Shown here piece by piece: positions 1-8,072 of a DNA stretch of 52,258 nt. The DNA comes from Anaerolinea sp. (lineage in GTDB: Bacteria > Chloroflexota > Limnocylindria > Limnocylindrales > CSP1-4), in contig PNKK01000015.1 of NCBI GenBank assembly GCA_013822395.1, positions 1 through 52,258 of the forward strand, read 5' to 3'. Every line of letters begins with the position of its first letter. Position 1 is the stretch's first letter. The notes under the pieces were generated by a model, which was given only the letters and a program-made list of their open reading frames with translations, was not told the DNA's origin and did no database searches. Position numbers and translations under genes: made by a program.

Positions 1-31
1 CCCGGGCGGCCTGCACGGTGATCCGAACGTA

Positions 32-57
32 TTGATATTGCGATATAAACATCTATC
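32..57 (+). promoter_or_regulatory. Promoter/operator of the sugar operon
   Basis: An AT-rich island in otherwise GC-rich DNA. TATAAA at 44-49 fits a -10 box and is followed by 8 bases and then GTG at 58, so the message could be leaderless. The overlapping stretch GATATTGCGATAT (34-46) is the kind of site a DeoR-type repressor encoded just downstream could bind. No clear -35 is visible. Operator assignment is inference. Confidence 0.4.
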
Positions 58-837
58 GTGTTATCTTCAAACACCATGAACATCCGGAAACGACGCGCGC
101 TCACGCTTGAGCTCCTCGAGACCCAGGGCGAGGTCTCGGTGGCCGACCTGAGCCGCCGCGCCGGTGTCTCCGAGATGACCGTCCGCCGCGATCTCAAGGC
201 GCTCGAGGGGCGCGGGGCGCTCATTCGCCTGCATGGCCGCGCCGTCGCTCCCGTCTCGCGGAGCTATGAGCCGCCGTTCGACGTCCGCGTCGAGAGTGCC
301 TCGTTCGCGAAGCAGCAGATCGGTGCCGCGTGCGCGGACATGATCGTCGAGGGCGAGACCGTCGTCCTCGACGTGGGCACCACGACCCTGGAGGTTGCCC
401 GGGCGCTCAAGGGACGCCGCAACATCACAGTCCTCACCCCCAGCCTGCCCATCGCCAACGTCCTCGCCGAAGAACCCGGCATCCGCCTCATGTTGACGGG
501 CGGCGTTCTTCGGCCGGGCGAGCGCTCGTTGGTCGGCGACCTCGCGGCCGGGAGCTTCCGCGAGTTTCGCTTCGATACGGTCGTCCTCGGCGTGGGGGGC
601 ATCGACATCGAAGACGGGCTCACCGAATACAACCTGGATGATGCCCGCGTGAAGCGGGCGGCGATCGAGATCGCGCGCCGCATCATCGTCGCCGCCGACG
701 CGACGAAGCTCGGCCGTGTCGCCTTCGCGCGGATCTGTCCGATCGACCGGGTGGACATCCTCGTTACCGACGAGGGCGCGCCTGCCGATGCGGTCGCGTC
801 TCTCACGGACGCCGGAGTGGAGGTAAGACTGGCCTGA
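58..837 (+). CDS. DeoR/GlpR-family transcriptional repressor
   Basis: A sugar-phosphate-responsive repressor, expected to control the operon it heads. The N-terminal winged helix (residues ~8-60 of 259) has the DeoR signature, with VSEMTVRRDL as recognition helix followed by a LIRLHGRA segment (families usually have HGGA). The C-terminal DeoRC sensor domain shows the phosphosugar-binding GTTT loop (~105), LTGGVLRPGERSLVGDLA and GVGGID motifs. Two starts are possible: GTG at 58, correctly spaced for leaderless translation from the -10 box at 44-49, and ATG at 76, which gives the length most DeoR proteins have; neither has a Shine-Dalgarno. The stop overlaps the next start (TGATG), so it is translated with the catabolic genes. 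The effector is unknown but likely a phosphorylated intermediate of this pathway. Confidence 0.9.
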   Translation: MLSSNTMNIRKRRALTLELLETQGEVSVADLSRRAGVSEMTVRRDLKALEGRGALIRLHGRAVAPVSRSYEPPFDVRVESASFAKQQIGAACADMIVEGETVVLDVGTTTLEVARALKGRRNITVLTPSLPIANVLAEEPGIRLMLTGGVLRPGERSLVGDLAAGSFREFRFDTVVLGVGGIDIEDGLTEYNLDDARVKRAAIEIARRIIVAADATKLGRVAFARICPIDRVDILVTDEGAPADAVASLTDAGVEVRLA

Positions 838-1631
838 TGGGACGCTTTCGTGATCTCTTCCCGACTGGCAAGCCGATCATCGCGATGGCCCACGTTCCGC
901 CGCTGCCCGGGACGCCGCTCTACGACCCGCAGCGCGGGATCGACGGCCTCGTCGAGAGCGTCCGCCGCGACCTGCGGATCTACCTGGACGCGGGGGTGGA
1001 TGCGGTCATCTTCTGCAACGAAGGCGATCGGCCGTACACCCTGGAGGCGGGGTATGACGGGGTCGGCGTGATGACTAGGATCGTCACCGAGCTGCGGCCC
1101 ACCGACCGACCGTTCGGCGTGGACTACCTGTGGGATGCGCGCGCCGCCCTGGCGATCGGCGTGTCCACCGGCGCGAGCTTCATGCGCGAAGTCGCGACCG
1201 GGGTCTACGAATCCGACATGGGGCTCTGGAATACGGACGTAGCCGGGCTTCTTCGCGAGCGCCGTCGACTCGATTCCGGCATCGCGGTCCTGATGAACGT
1301 CACCCCGGAATTCGCCTCACCGATCGGTCGTCGGGGGGTCGGAGCGGCAGCGCGATCCGCCGCGGTCTCGAGCCTCGCCGACGCGATCCTCATCTCCGGT
1401 CCGATGGCCGGCGCGGAGCCGGACATCGCCGCCTTGCGGGAGGCCCGCGAGGCCGTGGATGACGACATTCCCGTCCTCGTCAACACGGGCGCGAAGTCGA
1501 CGAACATCGGTGCGTTCCTGGAGGTTGCCGACGGTTGCATCGTGGGAAGCGACCTCAAGGTGGACGGCGACACCTGGAACCCGGTCGACCCTGTGCGCGT
1601 GCGGCGCTTCATCGAGGCGGCGCGCGCGTGA
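837..1631 (+). CDS. BtpA/SgcQ family TIM-barrel protein
   Basis: A 264-residue BtpA/SgcQ family protein. Visible family features are the N-terminal PIIAMAHVPPLPGTP segment, DAVIFCNEGDRPY, the FGVDYLWDARAAL strand, FMREVATGVYESDMGLW and the C-terminal VLVNTGAKSTNIGAFL and IVGSDLKVDG phosphate-binding-like loops. BtpA was named for a role in photosystem I assembly in cyanobacteria, while SgcQ homologues sit in sugar operons of non-photosynthetic bacteria without a proven reaction. Here it lies between a DeoR regulator and an FGGY kinase, so an aldolase- or isomerase-like step on a sugar phosphate is a reasonable inference. ATG 837 overlaps the deoR stop; the 3' end overlaps the kinase start (GTGA). 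Confidence 0.85.
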   Translation: MGRFRDLFPTGKPIIAMAHVPPLPGTPLYDPQRGIDGLVESVRRDLRIYLDAGVDAVIFCNEGDRPYTLEAGYDGVGVMTRIVTELRPTDRPFGVDYLWDARAALAIGVSTGASFMREVATGVYESDMGLWNTDVAGLLRERRRLDSGIAVLMNVTPEFASPIGRRGVGAAARSAAVSSLADAILISGPMAGAEPDIAALREAREAVDDDIPVLVNTGAKSTNIGAFLEVADGCIVGSDLKVDGDTWNPVDPVRVRRFIEAARA

Positions 1632-3076
1632 CCTTCCTGCTGGGCATCGATATCGGGACGACCGCGACGAAGGGGGTCGTCCTGGACTCCGCCCGCGGGC
1701 TCGTCGCCGAGGCCGAGCGCCCCGCCGTCCTCCATGCCGATCGGCCCGGATGGGCCGAAGAGGAGGTGGGTGAGTGGTGGACCAACGTGGTGTCACTCTC
1801 CCGAGAGCTTGCGGATGGGCGTGAGATCGCGGCGATCGGCGTGAGCGGGATGGTCCCCACGGTCATCCTTCATGACGCCGATGGCCGCCCGGTCCGGCGT
1901 TCCATCCAGCAGAACGACGCACGCGCCGGCGTCGAGATCGAGGAGCTCCGCGGTCGTCTTGCGGGTGCGCGGATCCTGGAGCGGACCGGATCCTCGATCA
2001 CCCAGCAGTCCGTGGCGCCAACGCTCATGTGGTTGCAGAGCCACGAGCCGGAGGCCTGGGCACGGACGCAGACGGTCGCCGGCTCGTACGACACGATCGT
2101 CCGGATGCTCACCGGCGAGCGATCCATCGAGGCCAACTGGGCGCTCGAAAGTGGGCTGTTCGACCTCGAGACGCACGACTGGGCACCCGACGTCCTCGAC
2201 GCTGCCGGCCTCGATATCGAGCTCCTTCCGCCCATTCGCCGCCCGGAGGAGGTCGTCGGTGTCCTGACCGAGGCGGCGGCCGCGGAGACGGGCCTGCGGG
2301 CCGGAACGCCGGTGGTAGCGGGGAGTGCCGACCATGTCGGTTCGGCGTTCGCCGCCGGGCTGGTGCGAGAGGGCGACCTCCTCGTGAAGCTGGGCGGCGC
2401 GGGGGACATCCTGTTGACGACTGCGGAGCCGATCATCGATGGGCGACTCTACCTCGACCACCATCTGGTTCCCGGGCTGTACCTGCCGAACGGCTGCATG
2501 GCCACGTCGGGGAGCTTCATCCGCTGGTTCCAGGCGACGCTTGCCGGTGGAGCGTCGCTGGATCGGCTCGATGAGGAAGCCGCTGCGGTGGCGCCGGGCG
2601 CCGGTGGCGTGGTCGCCCTTCCTTACATGCTGGGCGAGAAGACGCCGATCCACGATCCCGACGCTCGCGGCGCCTTCATCGGGCTGACCCTGGCCACTGA
2701 GCGAGGCCATCTCTTCCGGGCGGTGCTCGAAGGGATCGCGTTCGGCTTCCGTCACCATCTCGACGTGTTCGCCGAGCTCGGCCAGACGCCCCATCGCGTG
2801 CGTGTCACCAACGGCGGCGCGCGCTCCCGCCTTTGGAAGCAGATCACGGCGGACGTCATCGGGCTCCCGCTCGAGACCCTTCGATCCCATCCAGGTTCTG
2901 CGTTGGCGGCGGCATTCGTCGCCGGCCTCGGCGTTGGGGTACTCACCAGCTGGGGCGAGATCGAGCGATTCGTCGAGGTCGGCGAGACGATCGAACCCCG
3001 CGAGCACGACGGCTACGAGCGACCGTACCGGACGTTCCGAGCGCTCTACCCGGCCTTGAAGGAGGTGATCCATTGA
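1628..3076 (+). CDS. FGGY-family carbohydrate kinase
   Basis: An ATP-dependent sugar kinase of the xylulokinase/gluconokinase type, 482 residues. The GTG start at 1628 overlaps the upstream stop and begins directly with the ATPase phosphate-1 strand (LLGIDIGTTATKGVVLD); a longer reading to 1535 lies wholly inside the preceding gene and is rejected. Further landmarks are GVSGMVPTVIL, QQNDAR, the adenosine-binding GGARSRLWKQITADV motif (~395-410) and the AALAAAFVAG helix near the C-terminus. It probably phosphorylates the imported or oxidised substrate of this operon; sequence reading cannot tell which sugar. It overlaps the next gene by four bases (TTGA). Confidence 0.9.
   Translation: MTFLLGIDIGTTATKGVVLDSARGLVAEAERPAVLHADRPGWAEEEVGEWWTNVVSLSRELADGREIAAIGVSGMVPTVILHDADGRPVRRSIQQNDARAGVEIEELRGRLAGARILERTGSSITQQSVAPTLMWLQSHEPEAWARTQTVAGSYDTIVRMLTGERSIEANWALESGLFDLETHDWAPDVLDAAGLDIELLPPIRRPEEVVGVLTEAAAAETGLRAGTPVVAGSADHVGSAFAAGLVREGDLLVKLGGAGDILLTTAEPIIDGRLYLDHHLVPGLYLPNGCMATSGSFIRWFQATLAGGASLDRLDEEAAAVAPGAGGVVALPYMLGEKTPIHDPDARGAFIGLTLATERGHLFRAVLEGIAFGFRHHLDVFAELGQTPHRVRVTNGGARSRLWKQITADVIGLPLETLRSHPGSALAAAFVAGLGVGVLTSWGEIERFVEVGETIEPREHDGYERPYRTFRALYPALKEVIH
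3059..3075 (+). promoter_or_regulatory. Unusually complete Shine-Dalgarno before a TTG start
   Basis: AAGGAGGTGATCC at 3059-3071 matches the complement of the 16S rRNA 3' tail over 13 bases. Its GGAGG core is 7 bases before TTG at 3073, which decides that start over the later ATG at 3088. It lies inside the 3' end of the kinase gene. Confidence 0.8.
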
Positions 3077-3858
3077 AACCGAATGCAATGGATCACCCGC
3101 GGGGCGGGATCGTCCTCGTGACCGGCGGTGGTGCCGGGATCGGTGAGGCGATCTGCCGAACGCTGGCAGACCGGGGCTGGCGGGTTGCGGTGACCGACAT
3201 CGATCTGGCGGCGGCGGAACGTGTGGCCGGGGCGATCGGTGGTGTCGGCCTGCAACTCGACGTCACCGATCGTGATTCGATCGCTGCAGCTGCCGACGCC
3301 GCCGAAGGCGCACTCGGGCCGATCGATGCCTGGGTCTCCAACGCGGGCGTCTCCACGATGGCCCGGTTCATCGAGATCACCGAAACCGATTGGGACCGGA
3401 ACGTCGATGTCAACGCGAAAGGTTCGTTCCTGGGCGGCCAGGAGGCCGCCCGGCGCTTCATCGCCCGGGGCGCTCCCGGGGTCATCGTCAACATGGCGTC
3501 GATGGCGGGCAAGCGAGGGGCGGCGCCCTTTCTCGCCCACTACGTCGCCTCGAAGTTCGCGGTCGTCGGCCTGACCCAGGCCATGGCTGCCGAGCTCGCA
3601 CCCCACGGGATCCGCGTCAACTGTGTCTGTCCGGGCTATGTGGCCACGGGAATGCAGGCTCGCGAGCTCCAGTGGGAGGCGAGCCTTCGCGACTCGACCG
3701 TGGAAGCGGTTCGCGAGCTGTATCTCGCGGACACGCCACTCCGACGGATCGAGACGCCGGAGGATGTCGCAGGCGTCGTCGCGTTCCTGGTCAGTCCGGA
3801 CGCGGCGTTCATCACAGGGGAGTCGATCGCCGTCAACGGCGGCGCCTTCATGGACTAG
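3073..3858 (+). CDS. Short-chain dehydrogenase/reductase (SDR)
   Basis: A classical NAD(P)-dependent SDR of 261 residues, the usual size. It has the TGGGAGIG dinucleotide-binding loop, LDVTDRDS, the SNAGVST motif, the catalytic Ser in NMASMAGKRG, the YVASK Tyr/Lys pair and CPGYVATGM. The C-terminal VAFLVSPDAAFITGESI is typical of the family. It probably interconverts a polyol or sugar with its keto form before or after the kinase step. The TTG start at 3073 is supported by an exceptionally strong Shine-Dalgarno and a TTGA overlap with the kinase stop; ATG 3088 would be 22 bases from that site. The substrate is not deducible. Confidence 0.9.
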   Translation: MKPNAMDHPRGGIVLVTGGGAGIGEAICRTLADRGWRVAVTDIDLAAAERVAGAIGGVGLQLDVTDRDSIAAAADAAEGALGPIDAWVSNAGVSTMARFIEITETDWDRNVDVNAKGSFLGGQEAARRFIARGAPGVIVNMASMAGKRGAAPFLAHYVASKFAVVGLTQAMAAELAPHGIRVNCVCPGYVATGMQARELQWEASLRDSTVEAVRELYLADTPLRRIETPEDVAGVVAFLVSPDAAFITGESIAVNGGAFMD

Positions 3859-3866
3859 GAGGAGAG

Positions 3867-5192
3867 ATGAGAACGCCAACGTTCGGAGCCATGGCCGTTG
3901 TGGTGGCCCTGGTCACCACGGCCTGTTCCAGTGGAGCGGGTTCGCCGTCCCCCACGCAGGCGCCCGTCACCCCGGCCCCCGGCCAGAGTGCGGATGCGAG
4001 CGCGCCACCAGCGACGATCTCCGGTGACATCAAGGTCATCATGGAGCAGGTACCCGACACAGACGTCGTGGCCGCCATGCTCGCGGATTTCAACAAGGCC
4101 TACCCGGACGTGAAGGTCACGATCGACGGGATGACCTACGACCAGATGCGCGATCGGATCGTCTCGTCGTTCCTGACACCGCAGCCGACCTACGACATGA
4201 TCATCGTCGACAACCCGTGGATGTACGACTTCGCCAGCGGCGGATTCCTCGAGCCGCTCGACGAGCGGATCGCCGCGACTGAGGGATACGCCTACGACGA
4301 CTACGCGGCACCCCTCCGCGACATCGCCACCGTGGATGGAAAGATCTATGGGGTCCCCTTCTACAACTACGGACTGGGCCTGATCTACCGAAAGGACCTG
4401 TACCAAGCTGCGGGACTGCTTCCGCCGACCGCGCTCGACGACCTCGTTGCGGTGGCGACCAAGCTCAATACAGGCGGCCGCACCGGCTTGGCGATGCAGC
4501 CACAGAAGGGCTACAAGATCTTCGAGGAGTGGGGCAACTACCTGTTCGCCGCCGGCGGTTCCATCCAGGACGCCGATAACAAGGTGGCGCTGGACTCGCC
4601 CGAGGCGCGGCGCGCCCTGCAGACGTACATCGACCTGTACAAGAGCGTTGCCCCGGCCAATTCCCTGAACTGGGCGTTCGACGAGGCCCTGCGGGCCGTC
4701 GGCAGCGACCAAGCCGCCCAGATGATCTCGTACAACTGGATGCTTCCCACCCTCAACAAGCCGGGCGGTCCCGGCGGTGACCTGGCCGGGCAGTTCGCGC
4801 TGGCACCGGTACCGGGCGGGAAGGCGATCCTCGGCGCGTGGTATTGGTCGATCCCGTCGAATTCGACCCAGAAGGATGCCGCCTGGGCATTCATCAGCTG
4901 GCTGACCTCGAAGGAGCAGGATACCCAGCGGGTCATCGCGGGTGGCGCACCCGTCCGCGAGTCGGTCATGACCGATCCGAATGTCTGGGCAAAGGGATTC
5001 GGCCAAGACTACTACGAGACGGCGGCCAAGATCCTTGCGAATTCCGCGCCGCTCGCCGACGGCCCGAACGCCGAGGAGTCGATCAACGTGGTGGGCGATG
5101 CGCTCAACGCGGCGGTCGCCGGCCAGCTCTCGGTGGACGAAGCCATCAAGCAGGCGGCAACGAACATGCAGGCCGTGCTCGACGGCCAGTAG
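3867..5192 (+). CDS. ABC transporter sugar-binding lipoprotein
   Basis: The extracytoplasmic solute-binding component of the transporter encoded downstream (family 1, 441 residues). The signal peptide ends in a lipobox (LVTTAC, Cys20), so the mature protein is membrane-anchored by lipid; a Ser/Pro/Thr/Ala-rich tether (~21-50) follows. The body shows family-1 features such as DMIIVDNPWMYDFASGG, the DGKIYGVPFYNYGLGLIYRKD segment and the C-terminal WAFISWLTSKEQDTQ helix. ATG 3867 has a GGAGGAG-type Shine-Dalgarno 8 bases after the SDR stop. The ligand is probably a mono- or disaccharide or polyol. A strong hairpin follows the stop. Confidence 0.92.
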   Translation: MRTPTFGAMAVVVALVTTACSSGAGSPSPTQAPVTPAPGQSADASAPPATISGDIKVIMEQVPDTDVVAAMLADFNKAYPDVKVTIDGMTYDQMRDRIVSSFLTPQPTYDMIIVDNPWMYDFASGGFLEPLDERIAATEGYAYDDYAAPLRDIATVDGKIYGVPFYNYGLGLIYRKDLYQAAGLLPPTALDDLVAVATKLNTGGRTGLAMQPQKGYKIFEEWGNYLFAAGGSIQDADNKVALDSPEARRALQTYIDLYKSVAPANSLNWAFDEALRAVGSDQAAQMISYNWMLPTLNKPGGPGGDLAGQFALAPVPGGKAILGAWYWSIPSNSTQKDAAWAFISWLTSKEQDTQRVIAGGAPVRESVMTDPNVWAKGFGQDYYETAAKILANSAPLADGPNAEESINVVGDALNAAVAGQLSVDEAIKQAATNMQAVLDGQ

Positions 5193-5210
5193 GCCCGGTG
5201 ATCGGGGGAA

Positions 5211-5238
5211 GGGGGGACCCGACCGCGGGGGTCCCCCC
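5211..5238 (+). terminator. Intercistronic 10-bp GC hairpin after the binding-protein gene
   Basis: GGGGGGACCC (5211-5220) pairs perfectly with GGGTCCCCCC (5229-5238) around an 8-base loop. No U-tract follows, so it is better read as an attenuating or mRNA-stabilising hairpin that lets the binding protein be made in excess over the permeases, a common arrangement in sugar ABC operons. Role inferred. Confidence 0.6.
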
Positions 5239-5335
5239 CCCGCCTTCCTGGAGCAACCGCCATCCGTGCCACGACCATGACCCGGGTCACGCTCCGTCGG
5301 GCGAGTCCCGCCGACGCCAGCCACGTGGTGCGTCG

Positions 5336-6205
5336 GTGATCCGTCTTGTACCGCGGCTCGGGATCCGGCACGTCTTCCTGGCGCCGCTCCTCATCGTGCT
5401 CGGCGGGATCGTGGCCTACCCGCTGCTCTACAGCCTCTGGCTGTCCTTCACGAATTTCAACATCATCAAGCAGGACCAGACCCGTCTCGTCGGGCTGGAC
5501 CAGTACCTGGGCCTCGCCGCCAACGAGACCTACGTGGCGGGGCTGGTCAACACGCTCGTTTTCGTCGGGCTCGCCGTGGCGATCGAACTCGTGCTGGGGC
5601 TGGCCCTTGCCCTCGCACTCCAGCGGGTCCTGCCGGGCCGAGGCCGGAACGCCCTCCGGTCGTTCCTCCTTACGCCGATGTTCGTGACCCCGATCGCCGT
5701 CGGGCTCATGTTCCGGTTCCTGCTCAACCAGCAGCTCGGGCTCATTCCCGCGATCCTCGAGCCACTCGGCGTCCGGATCGACTTCTTCGGCACGCAGCTG
5801 GCCCTGTTCTCGATCATCGCCATCGACGTCTGGCAATGGACGCCGTTCATGCTTCTGCTCCTCCTCGCCGGGCTCGAGAGCCTGCCGCCACAGCCGTTCG
5901 AGGCCGCGAAGGTGGACGGCGCCGGGACGTGGTTCACCTTCCGGAACGTGACGCTTCCGCTGCTGCGACCGGTCATCGCGGTCGCCGCCCTCATCCGCGG
6001 GCTCGATGCCTTCAAGGTTTTCGAGTACGTGTTCGCGATCACGCGCGGCGGCCCGGGCTCGGCCACGGAGACGCTTCAATACCAGGTCTACCGAACCGGG
6101 TTCTCCTTCTTCCGGCTGGGCGAGGCCGCGGCCATGGCGTTCGTCCTGGTGGTGATCGTCCTCCTGCTCATCGTGCCCCTCTACCGTCGGGTGGGCGACC
6201 GATGA
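5336..6205 (+). CDS. ABC sugar permease, MalF-like (first subunit)
   Basis: An inner-membrane transport subunit of 289 residues with about six hydrophobic helices and the ATPase-coupling EAA loop at FEAAKVDGAGTWFTF followed by LPLLRP. GTG 5336 is the only in-frame canonical start giving the normal size; an open frame further upstream belongs to sequence inside the binding-protein gene and has no family features. The ATG at 5278 is in another frame. No good Shine-Dalgarno is seen. The stop overlaps the second permease (ATGA), so the two subunits are made together. The CUT1-type arrangement (one ATPase, two different permeases) suggests oligosaccharides, glycosides or polyols. Confidence 0.9.
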   Translation: MIRLVPRLGIRHVFLAPLLIVLGGIVAYPLLYSLWLSFTNFNIIKQDQTRLVGLDQYLGLAANETYVAGLVNTLVFVGLAVAIELVLGLALALALQRVLPGRGRNALRSFLLTPMFVTPIAVGLMFRFLLNQQLGLIPAILEPLGVRIDFFGTQLALFSIIAIDVWQWTPFMLLLLLAGLESLPPQPFEAAKVDGAGTWFTFRNVTLPLLRPVIAVAALIRGLDAFKVFEYVFAITRGGPGSATETLQYQVYRTGFSFFRLGEAAAMAFVLVVIVLLLIVPLYRRVGDR

Positions 6206-6999
6206 GGAAGATCGCGGCGCTGTTCGTGGGTGCCTGGGTCGTCGTGGTCGCGTTCCCCTATCTGTGGGTCCTGGCGGCGTCGTTCAAGACCCAGAAAGAG
6301 CTGATCGATCCGCGCTCGTTCCTCTTCGTGCCGACCCTGGACAACTGGCGCGAGGTGGTCGCGTCGGGGATCGGCGACAGTGTCGTATCGAGCGTCATCG
6401 TGGGCGTGGCCACGGTCACCATCAGCGCGCTGGTCGCCGTGCCGGGGGCCTACGCGATCGCCCGCTGGCGTGCCGGCGGCGAGGTGGCCCGGTTCGGCAT
6501 CCTCCTCTCCGAGGTCCTTCCGCCGGCCGTTCTCGTGGTGCCCCTGTTCCTCTTCGCCCTCAACCTGGGACTCCGCGACACGCTGGCCGCGGTCATCGCG
6601 TCGCACCTCACGTTCGTGCTGCCTGTGATGACATGGTTCATGGTCGGCTTCTTCGATGGCGTCCCACGCGAGCTCGAGGAACAGGCGCTCGTGGACGGTC
6701 ATGGGCGGATCGGCGCCTTCGTCAAGGTCGTCCTGCCGCAGGTCCTTCCGGGGATCGGTGCGGCTGTGATCTTCGGCTTCGTCCTGTCGTGGAACGACCT
6801 CTTCTATGCGCTCATCCTTGCCGGGGGCAATGAGCGGACGCTGCCGGTCGCAATCGCCAGCTACAACACCTTCCGCGGGGTGGAGTTGGGACAGATGGCG
6901 GTCGCCATCCTGATCTCGGTCGTCCCGGTCCTCATCGCGAGCTTCGTGGTCCAGAAGCGCCTCATCCGGGGCATCTCCAGGGGAGGGCTGAAAGTCTGA
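6202..6999 (+). CDS. ABC sugar permease, MalG-like (second subunit)
   Basis: The second membrane subunit, 265 residues. It begins with a cytoplasmic-to-membrane helix (ALFVGAWVVVVAFPYLWVLAA), then the ASFKTQKEL segment typical of MalG-type proteins, several more helices and an EAA loop (EEQALVDGHGRIGAFVKV, with VLPQVLPG after it). It overlaps both neighbours (ATGA upstream, TGATG downstream). Together with the preceding permease and the ATPase it forms the translocation pore. Confidence 0.92.
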   Translation: MRKIAALFVGAWVVVVAFPYLWVLAASFKTQKELIDPRSFLFVPTLDNWREVVASGIGDSVVSSVIVGVATVTISALVAVPGAYAIARWRAGGEVARFGILLSEVLPPAVLVVPLFLFALNLGLRDTLAAVIASHLTFVLPVMTWFMVGFFDGVPRELEEQALVDGHGRIGAFVKVVLPQVLPGIGAAVIFGFVLSWNDLFYALILAGGNERTLPVAIASYNTFRGVELGQMAVAILISVVPVLIASFVVQKRLIRGISRGGLKV

Positions 7000-8063
7000 T
7001 GGCAAGCGTGCGTCTCGAGGCGCTGGCGAAGTGGTACGGCGATGTGGAGGCGGTCAAGGCGATCGACCTGGTGGTCCCCGACGGCCAGTTCACCGTTCTC
7101 GTCGGGCCATCGGGCTGCGGGAAGACGAGCACGCTTCGGATGATCGCCGGGCTGGAGGAGGCCAGCGGCGGCCGCATCTTCATCGACGACCGCGACGTGA
7201 CGAAGCTGCCCCCGAAGGATCGCGACACGGCCATGGTCTTCCAGAACTACGCCCTCTACCCGCACATGCGCGTGCGTGACAACATCGCCTTCGGGCTTCG
7301 GGCCCGCCGTGTCCCCGACGACGAGGTTCGCCGGCGGGTGGTCTGGGCCGCCGATCTCCTCGATCTTGGAGGCCTCCTGGACCGCAAGCCCGGCGCCCTT
7401 TCGGGCGGACAGCAGCAGCGCGTGGCGATCGGCCGGGCGATCGTCCGCGAGCCCGCCGTGTTCCTCTTCGACGAGCCGCTCTCCAATCTCGACGCGAAGC
7501 TCCGGGTGGAGATGCGGACCGAACTGCTCCGGATCCAGCGCCAACTCAAGGCGACGGTCGTCTACGTCACGCACGACCAGGAGGAGGCGATGTCGCTCTC
7601 GGACGTCATGGTGGTGATGCGAGAGGGACGGATCGCACAGCAGGGACCGCCCGCCGAGGTCTACGCTCGACCCGACAGCGAATTCGTGGGTGCCTTCATC
7701 GGAAGCCCAGCCATGAACCTGCTCGACGGGACCGTCGCCGACGGCCGACTCGTTGCCGGGGTGATCATCGCCGACGTCGCGCCATCGGATCGCGGTGTCG
7801 TTCGCGTCGGTATCCGCCCCGAGGAGATCGTCCTCGCCTCCTCGATCGAAGCCGACGAGCCTGCCGTCACCTTCGACGCCACGGTCGAGCTCATCGAGGC
7901 GCTCGGGCCACGTGTCGTCCTCAGCCTCGTGCCGCCCCATGGTTCGCCGATGACCGCGGTCATCGAGGCGCGCTCCGCGGCGGCGCTGCGCGAGGGCGCC
8001 ACCGCTCGCATGGCGGTCCGCCACGACGCCCTCCACGTGTTCCCGGCGCGCCACCAGGACTGA
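6999..8063 (+). CDS. ABC sugar transporter ATPase (MsmK/UgpC-like)
   Basis: The cytoplasmic ATPase energising the permeases, 354 residues. It is complete: Walker A GPSGCGKT (36-43), Q-loop VFQNYALYPHM (Gln82), signature LSGGQQQR (134-141), Walker B VFLFDEP with Glu159, D-loop SNLDAK, and switch His192 in VTHDQEEA. The C-terminal third is the regulatory TOBE/OB region seen in MalK, UgpC and MsmK. The start overlaps the permease stop. Such ATPases sometimes serve several transporters, but this one sits in a complete cassette. Confidence 0.95.
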   Translation: MASVRLEALAKWYGDVEAVKAIDLVVPDGQFTVLVGPSGCGKTSTLRMIAGLEEASGGRIFIDDRDVTKLPPKDRDTAMVFQNYALYPHMRVRDNIAFGLRARRVPDDEVRRRVVWAADLLDLGGLLDRKPGALSGGQQQRVAIGRAIVREPAVFLFDEPLSNLDAKLRVEMRTELLRIQRQLKATVVYVTHDQEEAMSLSDVMVVMREGRIAQQGPPAEVYARPDSEFVGAFIGSPAMNLLDGTVADGRLVAGVIIADVAPSDRGVVRVGIRPEEIVLASSIEADEPAVTFDATVELIEALGPRVVLSLVPPHGSPMTAVIEARSAAALREGATARMAVRHDALHVFPARHQD

Positions 8064-8072
8064 TCGCCACCC

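Noticed and set aside
5211..5238. Hairpin as a classical Rho-independent terminator ending the operon
   Set aside because: No U-tract follows, and the permease, ATPase and phosphatase genes continue in the same direction with no clear new promoter.
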